Source of the DNA: Akanthomyces muscarius
Taxonomy: Eukaryota; Ascomycota; Sordariomycetes; Hypocreales; Cordycipitaceae
DNA: 64,000 bases
Reading direction: 5' to 3'
Assembly: GCF_028009165.1 (NCBI RefSeq)
Contig: NC_079242.1
Location: forward strand, 3,534,001 to 3,598,000
Made by a program: the position numbers and the translations under genes. Below, in pieces: positions 1 through 12,747 of the stretch. The notes under the pieces are model-generated. The model did not search any database, was not told the DNA's origin, and saw only the letters and a list, made by a program, of their open reading frames with translations. How positions within the stretch are numbered: the first letter of the stretch is position 1; each line of letters opens with the position of its first letter.

Positions 1-27
1 GAGGATAAATCAATATGTGGCACACTG

Positions 28-66
<39 letters not shown>

Positions 67-859
67 GAACATTTGTTTTGTACAAGATTGGAGTTTTGGG
101 TATACATTTTCCAAGCAGCCTTGCGTTTGTGCGAGATAGCGGCTCAGCGGAACAGTCATTACAATACAGAGCGTTACAAGAGAGGATCTGAGCACGTGCC
201 GCAGTCTGAGGGCAAGGTGAACAACAGGTGAGGACGGTCACACCAGTAGGTCAAGGTTGTGCAAGAGACCAGGCAACAAAAAAGAAACGGATGCCGGCAT
301 AGTCTCTCGTTTGACGGCTGCCCTCGTGCGACGTCGAGCTGAAGCTTTGACAGAACAATGGTGAATGGCTGCCTGGCAGGTGCCCATCGTGCCATCCACC
401 TAAGCACAGTGGTGGCAGACGCTAAGGTAGCACTATCTGTGGTACTTTCGGCGCCCCGTAGATCAGGCACAGGGGAGAGGCACAGCGGACCGTCTCCACT
501 GAAATTTAATTGACATCGCCACGCTCCGACGCGTCCAACATCAGCCGTCCAGAGCGCCCGAGCAGCATCACGACGTTTGCAGTGAAGAAAATTTGACCCA
601 GCGCTGAGCTCGACTTTACCAGGACCGCCCAACACTAATCTCCACATCTACGCATCACCGACATCTCGAACCGATCCTCTGAATCCTGCGTCTCGTAATT
701 TCGGTCGCTTCTTCATCCGGGACCCTTCGAAACCTGCCCCTCCTGGGTTGGGCGCATCACAGCCTCTTTTTTCGGGCGTGCACTGCGCGTCACTGCGCCC
801 CACGATAATTCTGCGTGTGCGGCGTTCATTGCCGTGCACGACATGCGGCGCGCTACAGC
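1..859. other. Spacer and promoter region upstream of the Uls1-like gene
   Basis: No coding exon can be supported here. A homopolymer run of T lies at about 30-65. The rest is unremarkable mixed sequence that should contain the promoter and 5' UTR of the helicase gene that begins at 860. The small open frames on both strands lack splice continuity or recognisable domains. Confidence 0.5.
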
Positions 860-3800
860 ATGGCCAGCCCGAGGTCACAGGAAATGGATACGTTGAGAGA
901 GGAGATTGGCTTCCAGCGGGCCATTCTGGACTCGCTTGCCAACGCACAGGATGCAGACTCCAAGAGGGTGCGCATCGGCGCCAGGCGGGAGATTCAGCTG
1001 CTCTTGGATAAGCTCCGAAAGCTTGAAGGTAGCAAGTATCTCTTGCCACCACATAATCTCTACTTGCTAACCGGCTTCACAAGGTCCGACAGCAAGCCCG
1101 TCTCGCTCCGCCCCAACACCAACAGGCTCCCAAAGTGGTACGTTGCCGGGACAAAGAACAGAAACCCGGCCTTTTACTTATACTGACAGCTAAACCCATG
1201 GCAGTTAAACGAGAGCGGAACCCAATCCCTTTAGGTCCGCCTACTACACCCGTCAATCTGCCCAACAGGAAGCGAGAATTTGCACACCGTGGAAGTCCTA
1301 CCAGCCCAGGCATACACCCCAAATCACAAAAAACCACACCAATGTCGGGTGCTAGCAACAGGGACCCGAGGAACTCGATGGATGATATTCTAGACTCGGA
1401 TAACCTGGAGGTTATTGACCTCACAGGGTGCGCAACCTCGCCCCCACCAGCCGAATAGAAACCGGCTAACATGGCTCAGGGACGACCTCGCGGATACGAC
1501 TGGCTACATTGCCGCTCAGATGCGACAGGAGAGTCTGGCTGCACAAAGACAGCGTGACCGCGGAATGGCTAGAAGCCTTCAACAGCAGCATGCACCGCGG
1601 CAGCCTCACCCTCTTCCCAACGAGACGCGGGACTCCCGAACTGATCCATTGCAGCGACTCATGATGAGTGCTCGGACGAGCGGGGCCCCTAGAGCTGGAT
1701 TCACTGATCAGGACTCGAGTGAATTCAAAGTTGAGTACCCATCTCACGAAAACAGGAACAAGGTTTCTGGTGCTGCCAGGGCACAGTTCGACCCCAACGC
1801 CTGGTCCAGTGCAGACCGCGACGCCCTTGTGCGTAGTATACGTATGGGCGAGCAGTATAGACTACATAGCCTCGCACAGCACCAGCAACGTAATGGACGA
1901 CGAGCTCAGTTTCCGGCAATGCCACCGCAGTATCCTAGCTTGCCTGGTGCCTTTCCGGGCTCCGAATACTTTAGCCCAGCCTCTCAGCTTGGCCCGCCTG
2001 CTACCCAGAGATCACCCCATGTTCTTGCGTCGACGACTTGGCCTACTGTTCCCAGTATGGGCTCTTCTTCCAAGATGGGCGAGATCATCAACCGCACAAG
2101 TGGCTTTGCGTATGGCAGCGCAGAGGCTGGGTTTGGTCACCCTCCCGTGTCCGATCGCATGAAATATTTCCTGGACTTGACTCAGGATCAGGAAAAGATG
2201 AGCGACAAGGAACTGGAAGAGCTGCTGGGAAATATTCGTCCGGACGTAGAAATTCCTCTTGAGGAGCGCCAAGATACAGTCGAGGGCCTCAAGGTCAACA
2301 TCTATCACCACCAGCAACTCGCTCTCAAGTGGATGCAAGCCATGGAAGATGGCTCAAACAAGGGTGGTATCCTAGCGGACGACATGGGTCTAGGCAAAAC
2401 TATCTCTGCGATGGCATTGATGGTGACAAGGCCTGCTACCCAGCGACCTAAAACCAACCTCATCATTGGACCCCTGGCCCTTGTTCGTCAATGGGAGGAT
2501 GAAATTCTTACTAAGATATCGGCATCCCATAAGATGTCTGTGTATGTGTACCACGGCAAGAAGACTACCACTGATGAGCTTCTCAAGTACGATGTGGTGC
2601 TCACCACGTACGGCACCATTGCTGCAGAGCTCAAAAGACTGGAAAACTTCATGAAGGAGAACGCTGATGCCGGGAGAAGCGCTGACTACACCAACAACCA
2701 AACTACAGTCAGGTTCCCTTTGCTGCACCCAACAAAGGCCAAGTTCCATCGGGTCATCCTTGATGAAGCCCAGTGCATCAAGAACAAGGAGACACAGACC
2801 GCCAAGGCTTGCCACCGTCTCCGGGCCACCTATCGCTGGTGTCTAACAGGCACTCCGATGATGAATGGCGTGTTGGAGCTTTATTCGCTGCTTGCATTTT
2901 TGCGCATTAGGCCTTACTGTGCTTGGGATAGATTCCGTCAACAGTTTGGCGTTTTATTCGGCAAAAAGGGTGATGAGAAGAGTGTCGCCATGTCCAAGCT
3001 CCGTGCACTTCTCAAAGCCATTATGCTCAGACGCAAGAAGAATTCATTGCTGGATGGCAAGCCCATCTTGACGCTGCCACCCAAGATTGAACAGGTTGTG
3101 TATGCAGAGCTCTCACATGATGAGCGTGATTATTACGACCAGTTGGAAGTCAAGGCCCAGGTACAGTTCAGCAAGTATTTGCGTGAAGGAAGTGTTGGAA
3201 GGAATTATTCCAACATTCTTGTGCTCCTTCTGCGTCTCCGTCAAGCTTGTTGCCACCCTCATCTCAATCTCGACGTTACTGACGCCACTCCCATTACCGA
3301 AGATGAGGTCCTCGAATTGGTCAAACAGCTGCAGCCTAGTATCATTGCCAGAATCAAAGCCGCAAACGGATTCGAGTGTCCTATCTGCTATGATGCCGTT
3401 ATATCACCTCAGTTCTTTATTCCCTGCGGCCACGACAGCTGCAGTCAGTGTCTGAGCCGTATCGTCGACAATGCAACATCGACGAATATTCAACACGGAA
3501 ACGAGAGCGACAAATGCAAATGCCCAGTCTGCCGTGGACAATTCGATCCCAAACAATGCTTTACACTGGAAGCATTCCAAAAGGTGCATATGCCGGAGGC
3601 GCTCAAAGAGGAGCTGAAGGATGAATCGGAAGACGAGTCGGACGACGATCTTGTCGAAGACAGCGAAGCTAGCGATGACGACATCTATTCTGACGATGCT
3701 GTGGACGAAAAGGGCAATTTGCCTGGCTTCGTTGTCGATGACCACTTTTTTAGCGACTCTGATGATACTATGGACACCAAGTCAAATGTCGCCGATATCA

Positions 3801-4684
3801 AGGCGGAGGGCATCAAGGCGGAAGGCGTCAAGGCGGAAGTGTCGTCTGCGGCTTCTACATCAAGCAGAGTCAAGTCGGAAGAAGATGAGCAGGAGAAGGA
3901 GAAGCTACGCAAAGCCAAGATAAAACAGGGCAAGCGTGCCCGACTGGTCAAGGAAAAGAAACCCAAGAAGACCAAGTCAAAGGCGAAAAAGGACCAAAAA
4001 GAAGAGAAACAAAAGGTGATCAAAACGGACATCAAGCCGTCGATGCTCAAAGAACTTCGCGTCGAGGCCCGCAAGAGCCGTGAGGCTTACCGCAAGTACA
4101 TGAACTACCTCCGAGAGAACTGGCTCCCTTCCGCGAAAGTCAGCGAATGCATCCGCCTGCTCAAAGAGGCGGAAAAGGAGGGCGGCAAGTCGATTGTCTT
4201 TTCACAGTGGACCCTTTTACTCGACCTCATTCAAGTCGGCCTCGAGCACGAGAATTTCGCGACCAAGCCGGAGCGCTACGATGGCGGTATGTCAGGCGAC
4301 GAGCGCAACAACGTAGCCAAGGCTTTCCAGGATCCCGGAAATAAGCAGGTTAGGGTGCTGCTCGTCTCGCTGCGCGCTGGCAACGCCGGCCTCAACCTCA
4401 CGCAGGCCACGCGCGTCATCATCATGGATCCCTTTTGGAACCCGTACATTGAGATGCAGGCAGTCGATCGCGCGTACCGCATCGGGCAGAAGCAGCCCGT
4501 CGAGGTCTTTCGCATCCTGACCAAGGAGACGGTCGAAGACCGCATCGTGGAGTTAAAGGACAAGAAGCAGGCCATTGTGGAGGCGGCTCTCGACGAGGCG
4601 GAGGGTGCCCGGATTGCAAGACTGGGTGTCAGCGAGCTCAAGTTTTTGTTTAACAGACGCGACGAGCAGACGTGGCATTTCTAG
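860..4684 (+). CDS. Uls1/Ris1-like SNF2 helicase with RING finger and SUMO-interacting motif
   Basis: The product is a SNF2-family DNA translocase of the Rad5/Uls1 group, predicted nuclear, where such enzymes act as SUMO-targeted ubiquitin ligases or displace proteins from DNA. The model is exons 860-1028, 1084-1137, 1190-1427 and 1480-4684, giving about 1221 residues; every junction keeps frame with GT...AG introns of 52-55 nt. Visible features in order: a basic linker; a hydrophobic SUMO-interacting core VIDLT near residue 148; Walker A ADDMGLGKT near 450; a DEAQ box near 582; a C3HC4 RING beginning CPICYDAV near 786; an acidic then lysine-rich linker; and the helicase C domain ending in QAVDRAYRIGQ near 1146. 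The RING sits between the two helicase lobes, as in Rad5, Uls1 and HLTF. The HIRAN domain expected of true Rad5 is not apparent, so Uls1/Ris1 is preferred. The upstream start could differ. Confidence 0.9.
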
Positions 4685-5046
4685 CGGGTGTCTTGATTTT
4701 TCTTTGCACGAATATCTTTTGCTGATGATAGCTCGGTATTTCTTATTTTTGTTTTGATTCTAGGTCGAAACAGGCCAACACAGTGGCTGATTTGAGGGTC
4801 GACCTCTTTTTTCTTTTTATATGATTCACGGCTTAAGCGTCTTCTCTCTTATTCTTCTGGGACGATGCCATGATGACATAAAGGGTATAGTATAAATTTC
4901 AAGGTTTGCTCTGTTTATAGCTAGATGAGACGAAGGATAGATACCATGCAAAACAACAAACTCCTAGGCTTTATTTTTTTACAATGCCTAATAATGACGC
5001 CATGTGCCTTTTGCCGATGAATTCAAATCTACATGGTGACCTTTTC
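4685..5046. other. Convergent 3' spacer between helicase and Med17 genes
   Basis: This is T-rich sequence between two genes that converge. It should hold both 3' UTRs and polyadenylation signals. I see no gene in it. Confidence 0.5.
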
Positions 5047-7083
5047 TCAGTTCTTGAGGATTTTTTCCACCACAGCTTCTAGCGTCTCCTGTGCAGAGCT
5101 GTCCTTGCTGGACGTCCACGTCCACGACTGCCCTGCAGCGGCGGCGGCAGAGGCCTTGGGCGGTGCTGCTTCACCGTCCGTTGATGACAACGACGCAGCG
5201 CCGCCGCTCGGCACACTCGAGACCTTTAGCTGCAGATTGCCATCCGCCTCCTGCGTGACAGCAAAGTCAAGCTGCGACCTATCCAGGTCCTTTGTATTTC
5301 TGATTCTCGTGCCGTGCACGCCCAGCGCCCACGCCTCCCCCCCTTCTCCCGTCGACGCCGCCTTGAGCTTCTCCCCGTGATGCGCGGCGAGCGCCCGCGT
5401 CGCCGCCATGCATAGATAGTCGGACAGCGCCTGCAGCTCCGGATAGCCGTCTGCGTACGGCGCGCAGAGCGTGTGGATGGCGGCGTCGGCGGGCGCGAGC
5501 ACGTGGTAGTAGGTGGCCGTGACGGGCGCGAGGTACGTGCGGCCGCGGACGGTGAATGCAACGTCCGGAAGGAGCGCAATCTCGAGCGCAAAGTCGGTCG
5601 GCTGCAGCATGGCGCGGACGAGGTTGACGGCGGCCGAGGGCTGGTTGGGCCCCGCGGTGGCGAGGTCGGCGACGGTGGGCTGCGGCGTGCGCAGCGTGAA
5701 GGACGAGGCGGCGAGGCCGGCACTGCGGAGCGTCCGCGTCAGGCTGCCGACGAGGGCGGTGCAGGCGGCGGCGTGCCGCGCGAACAGGAGGCGCGCGACA
5801 ATGGGACGCAGCAGGGTGTATATTTGCTGGCCTCGCGTGCGCGGGATGTGTGGCGGTAAAGGGCGGATGCGGAGGAGCTCGTTGCAGCGGTGGGCGTAGG
5901 TGAGGAGGATGTGCAGCGCGAGTGAAATGGCCTGCGCGGTGGTGTCTTCGGGCAGCTGCTTCTCGTCGGCGGGGTGCTGGCAGTCGGCGACGGGAAGCAG
6001 CTCGATGATGATGCGCGCGTTTTCGCCGTCTACGGCGCACACGAGGCGCTTCTCGCCGTCGGGATGTACGTCGTACGCTGCGAGGGAGCGCGCCTCGCGG
6101 GTGAGTTCGTGCCAGAGCTCCTGTGCAAAGATTGTATTCCGGGCACCCAGCACGCGTGCTTCGAGACACTCTTCTTCGTCGCCAAGCTCTTGCGGCGCCG
6201 CGCGGCCCACGACCTGCCCGTTGCGCTCATACGTCACGACGAGGCGCTCTGGTGTGCCGCCCAGCCGGCCGATGTCCAGCCTTGCCTCGCCGTCGTCGCC
6301 GCGCCGAATCGGCGCCAGCCCGTTGCGCTTAAAGTCGGCGGCGGCCTCGGAGAAGCCGAAACGCACGCCGAGCGTCTGCCGCTCCTGGGGCATGCGGCAG
6401 ACAGACCAGCCGGCCTGGCGGATGCCCATGACACCCTCCCAGTAGCGGCCCTCGGCGGCCATCTCGGCCGTCAGGAAGGCGGTGGCGTCGTCGGCGGCGT
6501 CGCGCGCGCGGTTGATTTCCGTGAGGGTCCAGCCGAGGGCCACGGCGGCCTGATCGGCGGTTTTGGCGGGCGTCGTGTTGGCGTCGTCGAGGCGGTCGGC
6601 GCCGAGGGTGCCAATGCCGACCATGTCGCGCAGCTGCTGGCTGAGTGTGAGGCCGGCCTGCGTCGGGTGCTGCTTGGAGAGCAGCAGGGAGAGGGAGTCG
6701 AGCGTGAGCATGGCCGTGTTGCTTGCGATGCTGCACAGAAAACAAAGTTAGCCGGGACGATCGCATGTCCGGAGGCCAGTGGCTAGGTGATCTCACTCTA
6801 TGTGTTTGAGAACCTCCATGCGCGCGACAACCGGATCCTTGGCGCTCGCATCCTCGTCGTCATCATCGTCGTTGTCGTCGTCGGCATCGCTCGACATGTC
6901 AACGTCCTCGCCATCGGTCTCGTTGCGCGCGTGGATGTCCTCCTCCAGGCTCGTCTCCGTGACGGAGCGGAAGCCCCCCGGCAGGGCATTGACGCGGGCA
7001 ATGAAGTCGGCGAGGTTCTTGGGGCTCTTGTCGGCGACGGGGAAGGGTCGCATGGACAGCGGAGGGCCATCGCCCGAAGCCAT
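5047..7083 (-). CDS. MED17: Mediator complex subunit 17 (Srb4/Med17)
   Basis: This is a head-module subunit of the RNA polymerase II Mediator, acting in the nucleus as a scaffold of the head. Two exons are joined: 6797-7083 and 5047-6730, with a 66-nt intron, giving about 656 residues, close to the family's usual size. The short first exon carries an acidic D/E stretch. The second holds the conserved core, including GIGTLGADRLDD, the segment around GWSVCRMPQERQTLGVRFG and FAQELWHELTREARSLA, which I recognise from fungal Med17 proteins. The coding strand is strongly GC-rich, which creates long open frames in other frames (for example 5974-6786 on the plus strand). These are shadows. The assignment rests on remembered family motifs. 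Confidence 0.85.
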
Positions 7084-8396
7084 GGCTGCCAGTTATCGGA
7101 AGGTCTAGCCAGCGAATAGATTGATGCCGCCGGTAGTTGGAGTCGTATGTTTGCGATGCGTGGCAGGGAAGTCTGAAAAAGTGGTAGGTGGTGAAGCTGT
7201 CGCGTGGTTGGAGAAGTGAAGCTTGGGTCGGACCAAGCTAAGCCCCGCGATGCTGGTGGAAGCAAGATGCGCACTGTACTGGGACCACTTTTATGCTGGT
7301 TCATGAGGTCTACTGGTATGAGAACACACTCTTGTACAACAATGGTAACACTTGAAGAAAGTGGTAAATGTAAAATGCCACTACTCCCAATAGGCTTATG
7401 AGATCTTCGGGTGTGCACTCTTTTGCAAAGTTGTTGGGAACTTATCAATCTGTTGGCACTCGGCGGCGGCGAGACAAAGCTGGCCATGAGCCACGGCCAA
7501 CCACTGCTCAGACTGTCAACACACATATTCTTTCTCAATAGTCTCATCATAATTCTAGCAAAGACTTCTAGAGCTTTACTATTCAGTATATAGGTTCCAA
7601 TGAGGAACGAATACAAAATAACCTCAATATTACTTGACAATAACCCCCGGAAATGGCACAAACTTTGCCTTCGAGACGTTCGTTGCGGCCCAAAGAAACA
7701 ATCGAGTATACTTGTCGAATTCTGAAGTTGATATAGTTTTGATCGCATCTACACTGTATATTTTCCCTCTAACGTTACAGTCCCGATATATGCTGGAAAT
7801 CTCTCTTGCCCAGCACCGGTATGCCAGTCCTCAAGCGAAGCTTGCTGGCTGAGATATATAACCACCAAAGAAACAAAAATAAAGGAAAAGGGGGCTGTAT
7901 GACAAAAAGGTTGGATAAATAACAGCATATGGTCTAAACGAACCATATGTATTTGCCTGCATGGCCACTCAGCCAGCTACGATCGTCACTGTCGTGCATC
8001 AATCGCGGTGGACAAAGTCCGCCAAGCTAGCCGCTGATGAGGTAAAGCGTCCCGGAAATCGGCAGACGGGCCTGGCATCCGAGCTGGGCTGGGCCACTTC
8101 TGCTGGTATTCGGTTTGAGGCGGTAATACGCCCCTTGTTATTTCCTTTCCGTGATTGCCCGGCCACGCTGAGCTGCAGGAGTTGTCTCAAGCCGACCTTG
8201 AGAGAGTGCGTCCGTGAAGCTACGCAAGAATGATGATTTCGGTTCTTAATTTGGTTTCCATGGCGATTTCCACAAAGTCCGCTTTTACTATTGCAACCGT
8301 GTGTTACACCTGAAATTCTACTTTTTCCGTCAAGAAATCACATTTGATTCTATTTGATCTGGAGCCTTGAGACTGTTGACTAGGGTCCGAAAAAGA

Positions 8397-8427
<31 letters not shown>

Positions 8428-8966
8428 GAAGGGTAAAGCCCACGAAGTATCTTCGCTGATCGAATTAGGAAAGCCGCACTCGGTCGCCGCGGACAATGAC
8501 CTCATCTCCCTCGGCTGCATCCACCAGGTGCTTCAGCTGCTACGACACTAGCAAAAAGCATCAGAGGCTGCGAGTTGGACGCGAATCTTTACCGTTTTGC
8601 CCTCCCGGCATCGGTTCAGGAAAGTGTCAATGCATGTTTCTCGATGCGTTGGTAGAATCCGACAATTGGGGTCCGCAACTCGGCATGGCCACCACGATCG
8701 TGGCGTTCATGGCGGGCCCACGAGCAAAGTATTGGCCATTTGCCCTCTTTTGGCAATTTTGTGTAATTTTGCTCAGCATGGTGTGCTCAAGCGGTTGTCG
8801 TTCGTTTGTGATCGGATCTACATGTCTGTGCGCACTTCTAGCTCTGTTGTCGGCACATGTGCCGAGAACATGGGGGTTGTTCACGGTAACAAGACCTATC
8901 CACAATGAGGCACTTATATCAACACACATGCTGCATGTTTCGCCCGTCTATTTTAGTGTCTATTCT
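7084..8966. other. 1.9-kb spacer with no supported gene
   Basis: This holds the divergent Med17 promoter and the downstream region of the amine oxidase gene. A 27-base A run lies at about 8401-8427. Open frames at 8496-9152 and 7961-8233 have no recognisable domain, and the former overlaps the antisense of the oxidase's last exon. Confidence 0.45.
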
Positions 8967-10832
8967 CTACAGTTCAAGTACTTCCACATACGGCACATTC
9001 ATGTGCTTCGGAACGATGCATGTCTTCACCTGGCTCTTCTCTGTCGTGGGCGTCCTAGGTGTGCGTGGCGTGCTTGGCGTGCTGCTCTCATCCCCCGACT
9101 CCAACAATTCTCGGCCGAGAGGGAAAAGCACCTTCTCTACGCCGGTACCTAGGACATGCTGCGGTGGAGCGCAGCACCTTCCCAGAATCTCGGCGGTAGT
9201 ATTCAGAGCGGAGTCCACTGCACCGGCGATCTATTGCGCGAGAGCCGCACCTTGTCAGTAAAATGCAACGGTATACACACTGGCCGGCGGGAACGGAACA
9301 GGGGCATAACGAATCGGAAAAGAAGAAACACGGGGCAGGAGATGTTCGTCATTGACACTTACCCACGTGTGGTGTTTTGAAAGGTGCTCGCCAGCAAAGT
9401 AAATGTTCTTCTCCGGCTTCTTTGCAACTTGGTGGAAACGAGAAAATTGGCCGGGGAGGAACATGGCGTCGCCGCCGCAAAACTCATTCATCCATAGCAC
9501 ATCGAATGCTTCAATGTACTGCTCATAGACGTCGATGTCAGGCTCGTCTGCGTAAAATTTACCAAGGTCATGCAAGCAGAGCCGGATACGCTCTTCCTGG
9601 GACAGGCCTGCCCATTTCATAGCATCCGTCATCCAGCTGTAGAGAAGCAGTACACCGGACCCGTCGCTGCCAATGTCGTTGGAGGGATACACGATCCATC
9701 GGAACCGCAGATCCGTCGTGCTTTGGCCGCCGAGCATGGGCGTGGTCGCCGATCGCTCCCAGAATCTGGTACGGAAATGCAGACCCATCTTGTAGAGAGG
9801 CTCAAAATGGGTTCCGCGGATGGACTGTTCCTTCATAAACGACCATGTGGGCCTGTCCACGATGCTATGCAACGCTGAGGGCGGTGTCGCCAGGACCACG
9901 GCATCAAAAACTCCTCCCGTGGAGTCCTGACCAGCATCGGGGCCGCGGGCGGACAGCTGAACGCAGCCGTTGTCCGTGTACGCAATGTGATGCACTCGTG
10001 ATTCCAGGTTGATGTTGTCGTTGCCGAGGATGGCCGCTGCGCATTCGGCAATGCGAGACATGCCGCCTTGTACGGTTGCCCACTATAGTGTAAGTCAGTA
10101 TATCTCCAACCACATTGGCACGAAGCAGAACTAGGAAAATCGATTGGGCAGCAAGAAAGCACGAGCCTGGAAAGTGTGGTGGATTCGGCGTCTTACCTCT
10201 GTGGTGTCGAAATCGAGATTTTGCATGATAATCTCCGTAAAAGACAAATCATACTGATTGGTCTGTGAGCAAAACAGCTCGACAAACTCAATGACCTCGT
10301 GGGGCCACTCTGCAACCAGACGCAGGTATGCCCGGAACGAGTACTCGTCGTACTCGAGCAGCTGCTTGAAGCCAGCGTCAAAGTCCCTGCGGAGCGTCTC
10401 CAGCCACGGAATCACAATGGTGCCCAGGAGCTCCTGAGCCGTCCTGCCGTGGTACGGCGCGGGCAGGCCGGCGTTGGCCGCCCACTGCGCGTCCTGGACC
10501 TTGCCCTTTTGGCCGCGGAAGAAGGACGAGTTGCTGCAGTGCTCGAGAATGTACGGGATGAGCTCAAGCTTGCAGCTGGCGGGACCGTAGGTGTTGAGGT
10601 AGCGAACCAGGTCGAATACCTGCGAGTGCAGGGAGGAACGAGGTATGCGCATGGCACCGGCCTCGAAGTATGCTTCTTCTTTGGAATCGCCATGGGGTTT
10701 GAAGCGGTAGGTGTAGAGGCGTCCGCCCACGCGGTTGGCTGCCTCGAAAATGGTCACTTTGTGACCCTCGCGCTGCAGAAGGAGTCCAGTGTAAAGACCG
10801 GAAATTCCTGCGCCGACAATACCGACATGCAT
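8967..10832 (-). CDS. Flavin amine oxidase / L-amino-acid-oxidase-like enzyme
   Basis: The predicted enzyme is FAD-dependent and oxidatively deaminates amino acids or amines, releasing H2O2. Three exons: 10197-10832, 9363-10082 and 8967-9230, giving about 539 residues; all junctions are phase 0. The Rossmann GxGxxG is at the extreme N-terminus (VGIVGAGISGLYTGLLL), followed by the FEAANRVGGRL motif that binds FAD in monoamine-oxidase-fold enzymes. The C-terminal flavin motif is IYFAGEHLSKHHTW followed by IAGAVDSAL across the last intron. The long last intron (132 nt) is supported by that motif. I chose the ATG at 10832 because it sits immediately before the dinucleotide-binding strand; the upstream in-frame ATG at 10946 would add an unrelated leader. 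No signal peptide is evident, so it is probably intracellular. Substrate unknown. Confidence 0.82.
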
Positions 10833-12747
10833 CTTGGAGCAGTGTTGAGAACTAAATCCGAGAAAAGAGGAGCTACAAAATGTATTGACGAACTGTGCTG
10901 CTTGCTCGCACTGGGGTTTGATGTAATCAAGATAACAAGATAACAAGAGATAGCTTCTTGGCTCCCTTTTATCTTATTTTTAAAATTATATGCTTTCCTA
11001 GTCCATCCTCACGGACTGTCGATCAATATGACGAGCTTGGATATTGCCAGCACTTGAGTGGAAGTGATGATTTACGTAAGGTGCGGTCTGAGATGCATCG
11101 TGTCAATGGCTAGTATGTAGATCATGTCATTTCCGACCATGATGAAGTTTGTAATTGTGGATATACACAGGACGTAACATTGTATGTCGGGAGTAACAGC
11201 GCATCTCGGACGTGGCAGTGCAAGTAGGGAGTGCTGCATCGCATGCAAGAGCTGGCATTCAATGATGGATGCAGGATTTACTATTCCCGGCAAGAGGTGG
11301 GTCGCGTTTCGCATTAATGCAGCACGAAATCTAGGCTCGCGACCAATGAGGTATGGAAGTACGTTGTTCAGCTATATCCCACTCATACCCGATCTTACAC
11401 TCGAGAGACTATGTTACCTCACCGCTTGGCCATGGGCCACAGTCTACATCTGCAACAGAGCTGAGGAGATGTCGATCCATTGGGAAATTCCCCTAGTTTT
11501 CCTACTTAGAGACTGTTCTAACAAGCTCCAATACTGTCGATCCTTATCCAACTTTTACCACTTCAACACCAGGCCACTGTTGCAGTAGAGGCCAATGACT
11601 GTCGATCTGCGACCTGCGACCAGCTGCAATATTTTTCCTCATTCACAATTGCCTCATATGTCATCATACATGCTTCAAGATACACGTGCAGTTTCATGAA
11701 GAAGCAAGTTACACTCACTATACACCCTCATGACGATATGAGATCCGCTCCGCGCCAGCGTCCCAGTGGTTTTGTGCCACGTTGGATGGACTAGCAGCTG
11801 GAAATGGCACGAAAAGAGCACATGTCTTCCAATTAAGTCGAGCAGCAGTTAGTGATTTTCGTCTTGCATCAGTCTTGCCCTGTGAAGATCCGGACTGCGG
11901 CGAGTTGACTCAGGGGAATACTCCGACAGGAGTTGCGGTCGGAGTGGATGTCAGCCAGCTGTTCAACTGTAACGAGGCTCCGGAGGAAATTACCGGGTAA
12001 TTACTCGTACTCACCAGGACTTGTGAGCAGCCTTTTGTTCGTTCAATTGTAGATGGGTATGGATTGCCAAGGGTCGATCTGCCGGGTGATCCTCCTAGCA
12101 TCTGCGCCACAACGTCTCCTGCAACAGCTGTCGTTTCTCGGGCCTGCAGTAGAACTCATCGAAACTGCAAGAAGTTCTGCGAAAGCCGAAGCGTCCAAGC
12201 GGGGTTTGATCTCATAGCATGTCGACCATAGCTCTGAAGCTGATCGGACAGCGTTTCTGGGCGAAGGTCTCTATTCCTGCCAGTCTGCCACATCAAAAAT
12301 GGATGTTATGACGTGTTCGTTCTGTGGAGGCATTTTGGCTCTCGAAATAGATATGATACAATTTTGGTAGAAATTTGACAGTGTTTTTCCAGTTGAGAAC
12401 TATTTTGCCCGTTACTATACACTGGATCTCCCCAGTCATCTCGTGTCGACGTGGCCATCATTTCTCTTACCGATGCGCCCCTGGAATGAACTTTATAGGC
12501 TTAACTTCCAACAAATCGTAAAAAAGTGGTATTTGAAAGATATGTGCTACTAGTGGATTTTCCTTGTTGCTTAAAACTCGGCACACAATGAAGTTGCTGG
12601 CAAGCTGAGGCACGTCGCCCACTCCTCCACAGTAGACCAAAAGTACGATTGCCGCGAATGCGCAGTGGTTTGGAAGAAGATGCATATTCTTTGAGTGATG
12701 AGCCTTAAGCTTCCAGCTTGGCATATACTGTAGCACACTGACAGAGC
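10833..12747. other. 1.9-kb spacer with no supported gene
   Basis: Mixed sequence between two minus-strand genes. The largest frame (11184-11588 +) lacks homology cues, splice context and codon bias. Nothing else was recognised. Confidence 0.45.

Noticed and set aside
30..65. Poly-T run as a possible retroposed poly-A tail
   Set aside because: No coding or duplicated sequence is attached, and the window starts too close to judge.
5974..6786. 270-residue open frame on the plus strand
   Set aside because: It is antisense to the GC-rich Med17 coding exon and has no domain or codon support.
8496..9152. 218-residue plus-strand frame
   Set aside because: It overlaps the antisense of the amine-oxidase last exon and is Cys/Trp-rich without any pattern.
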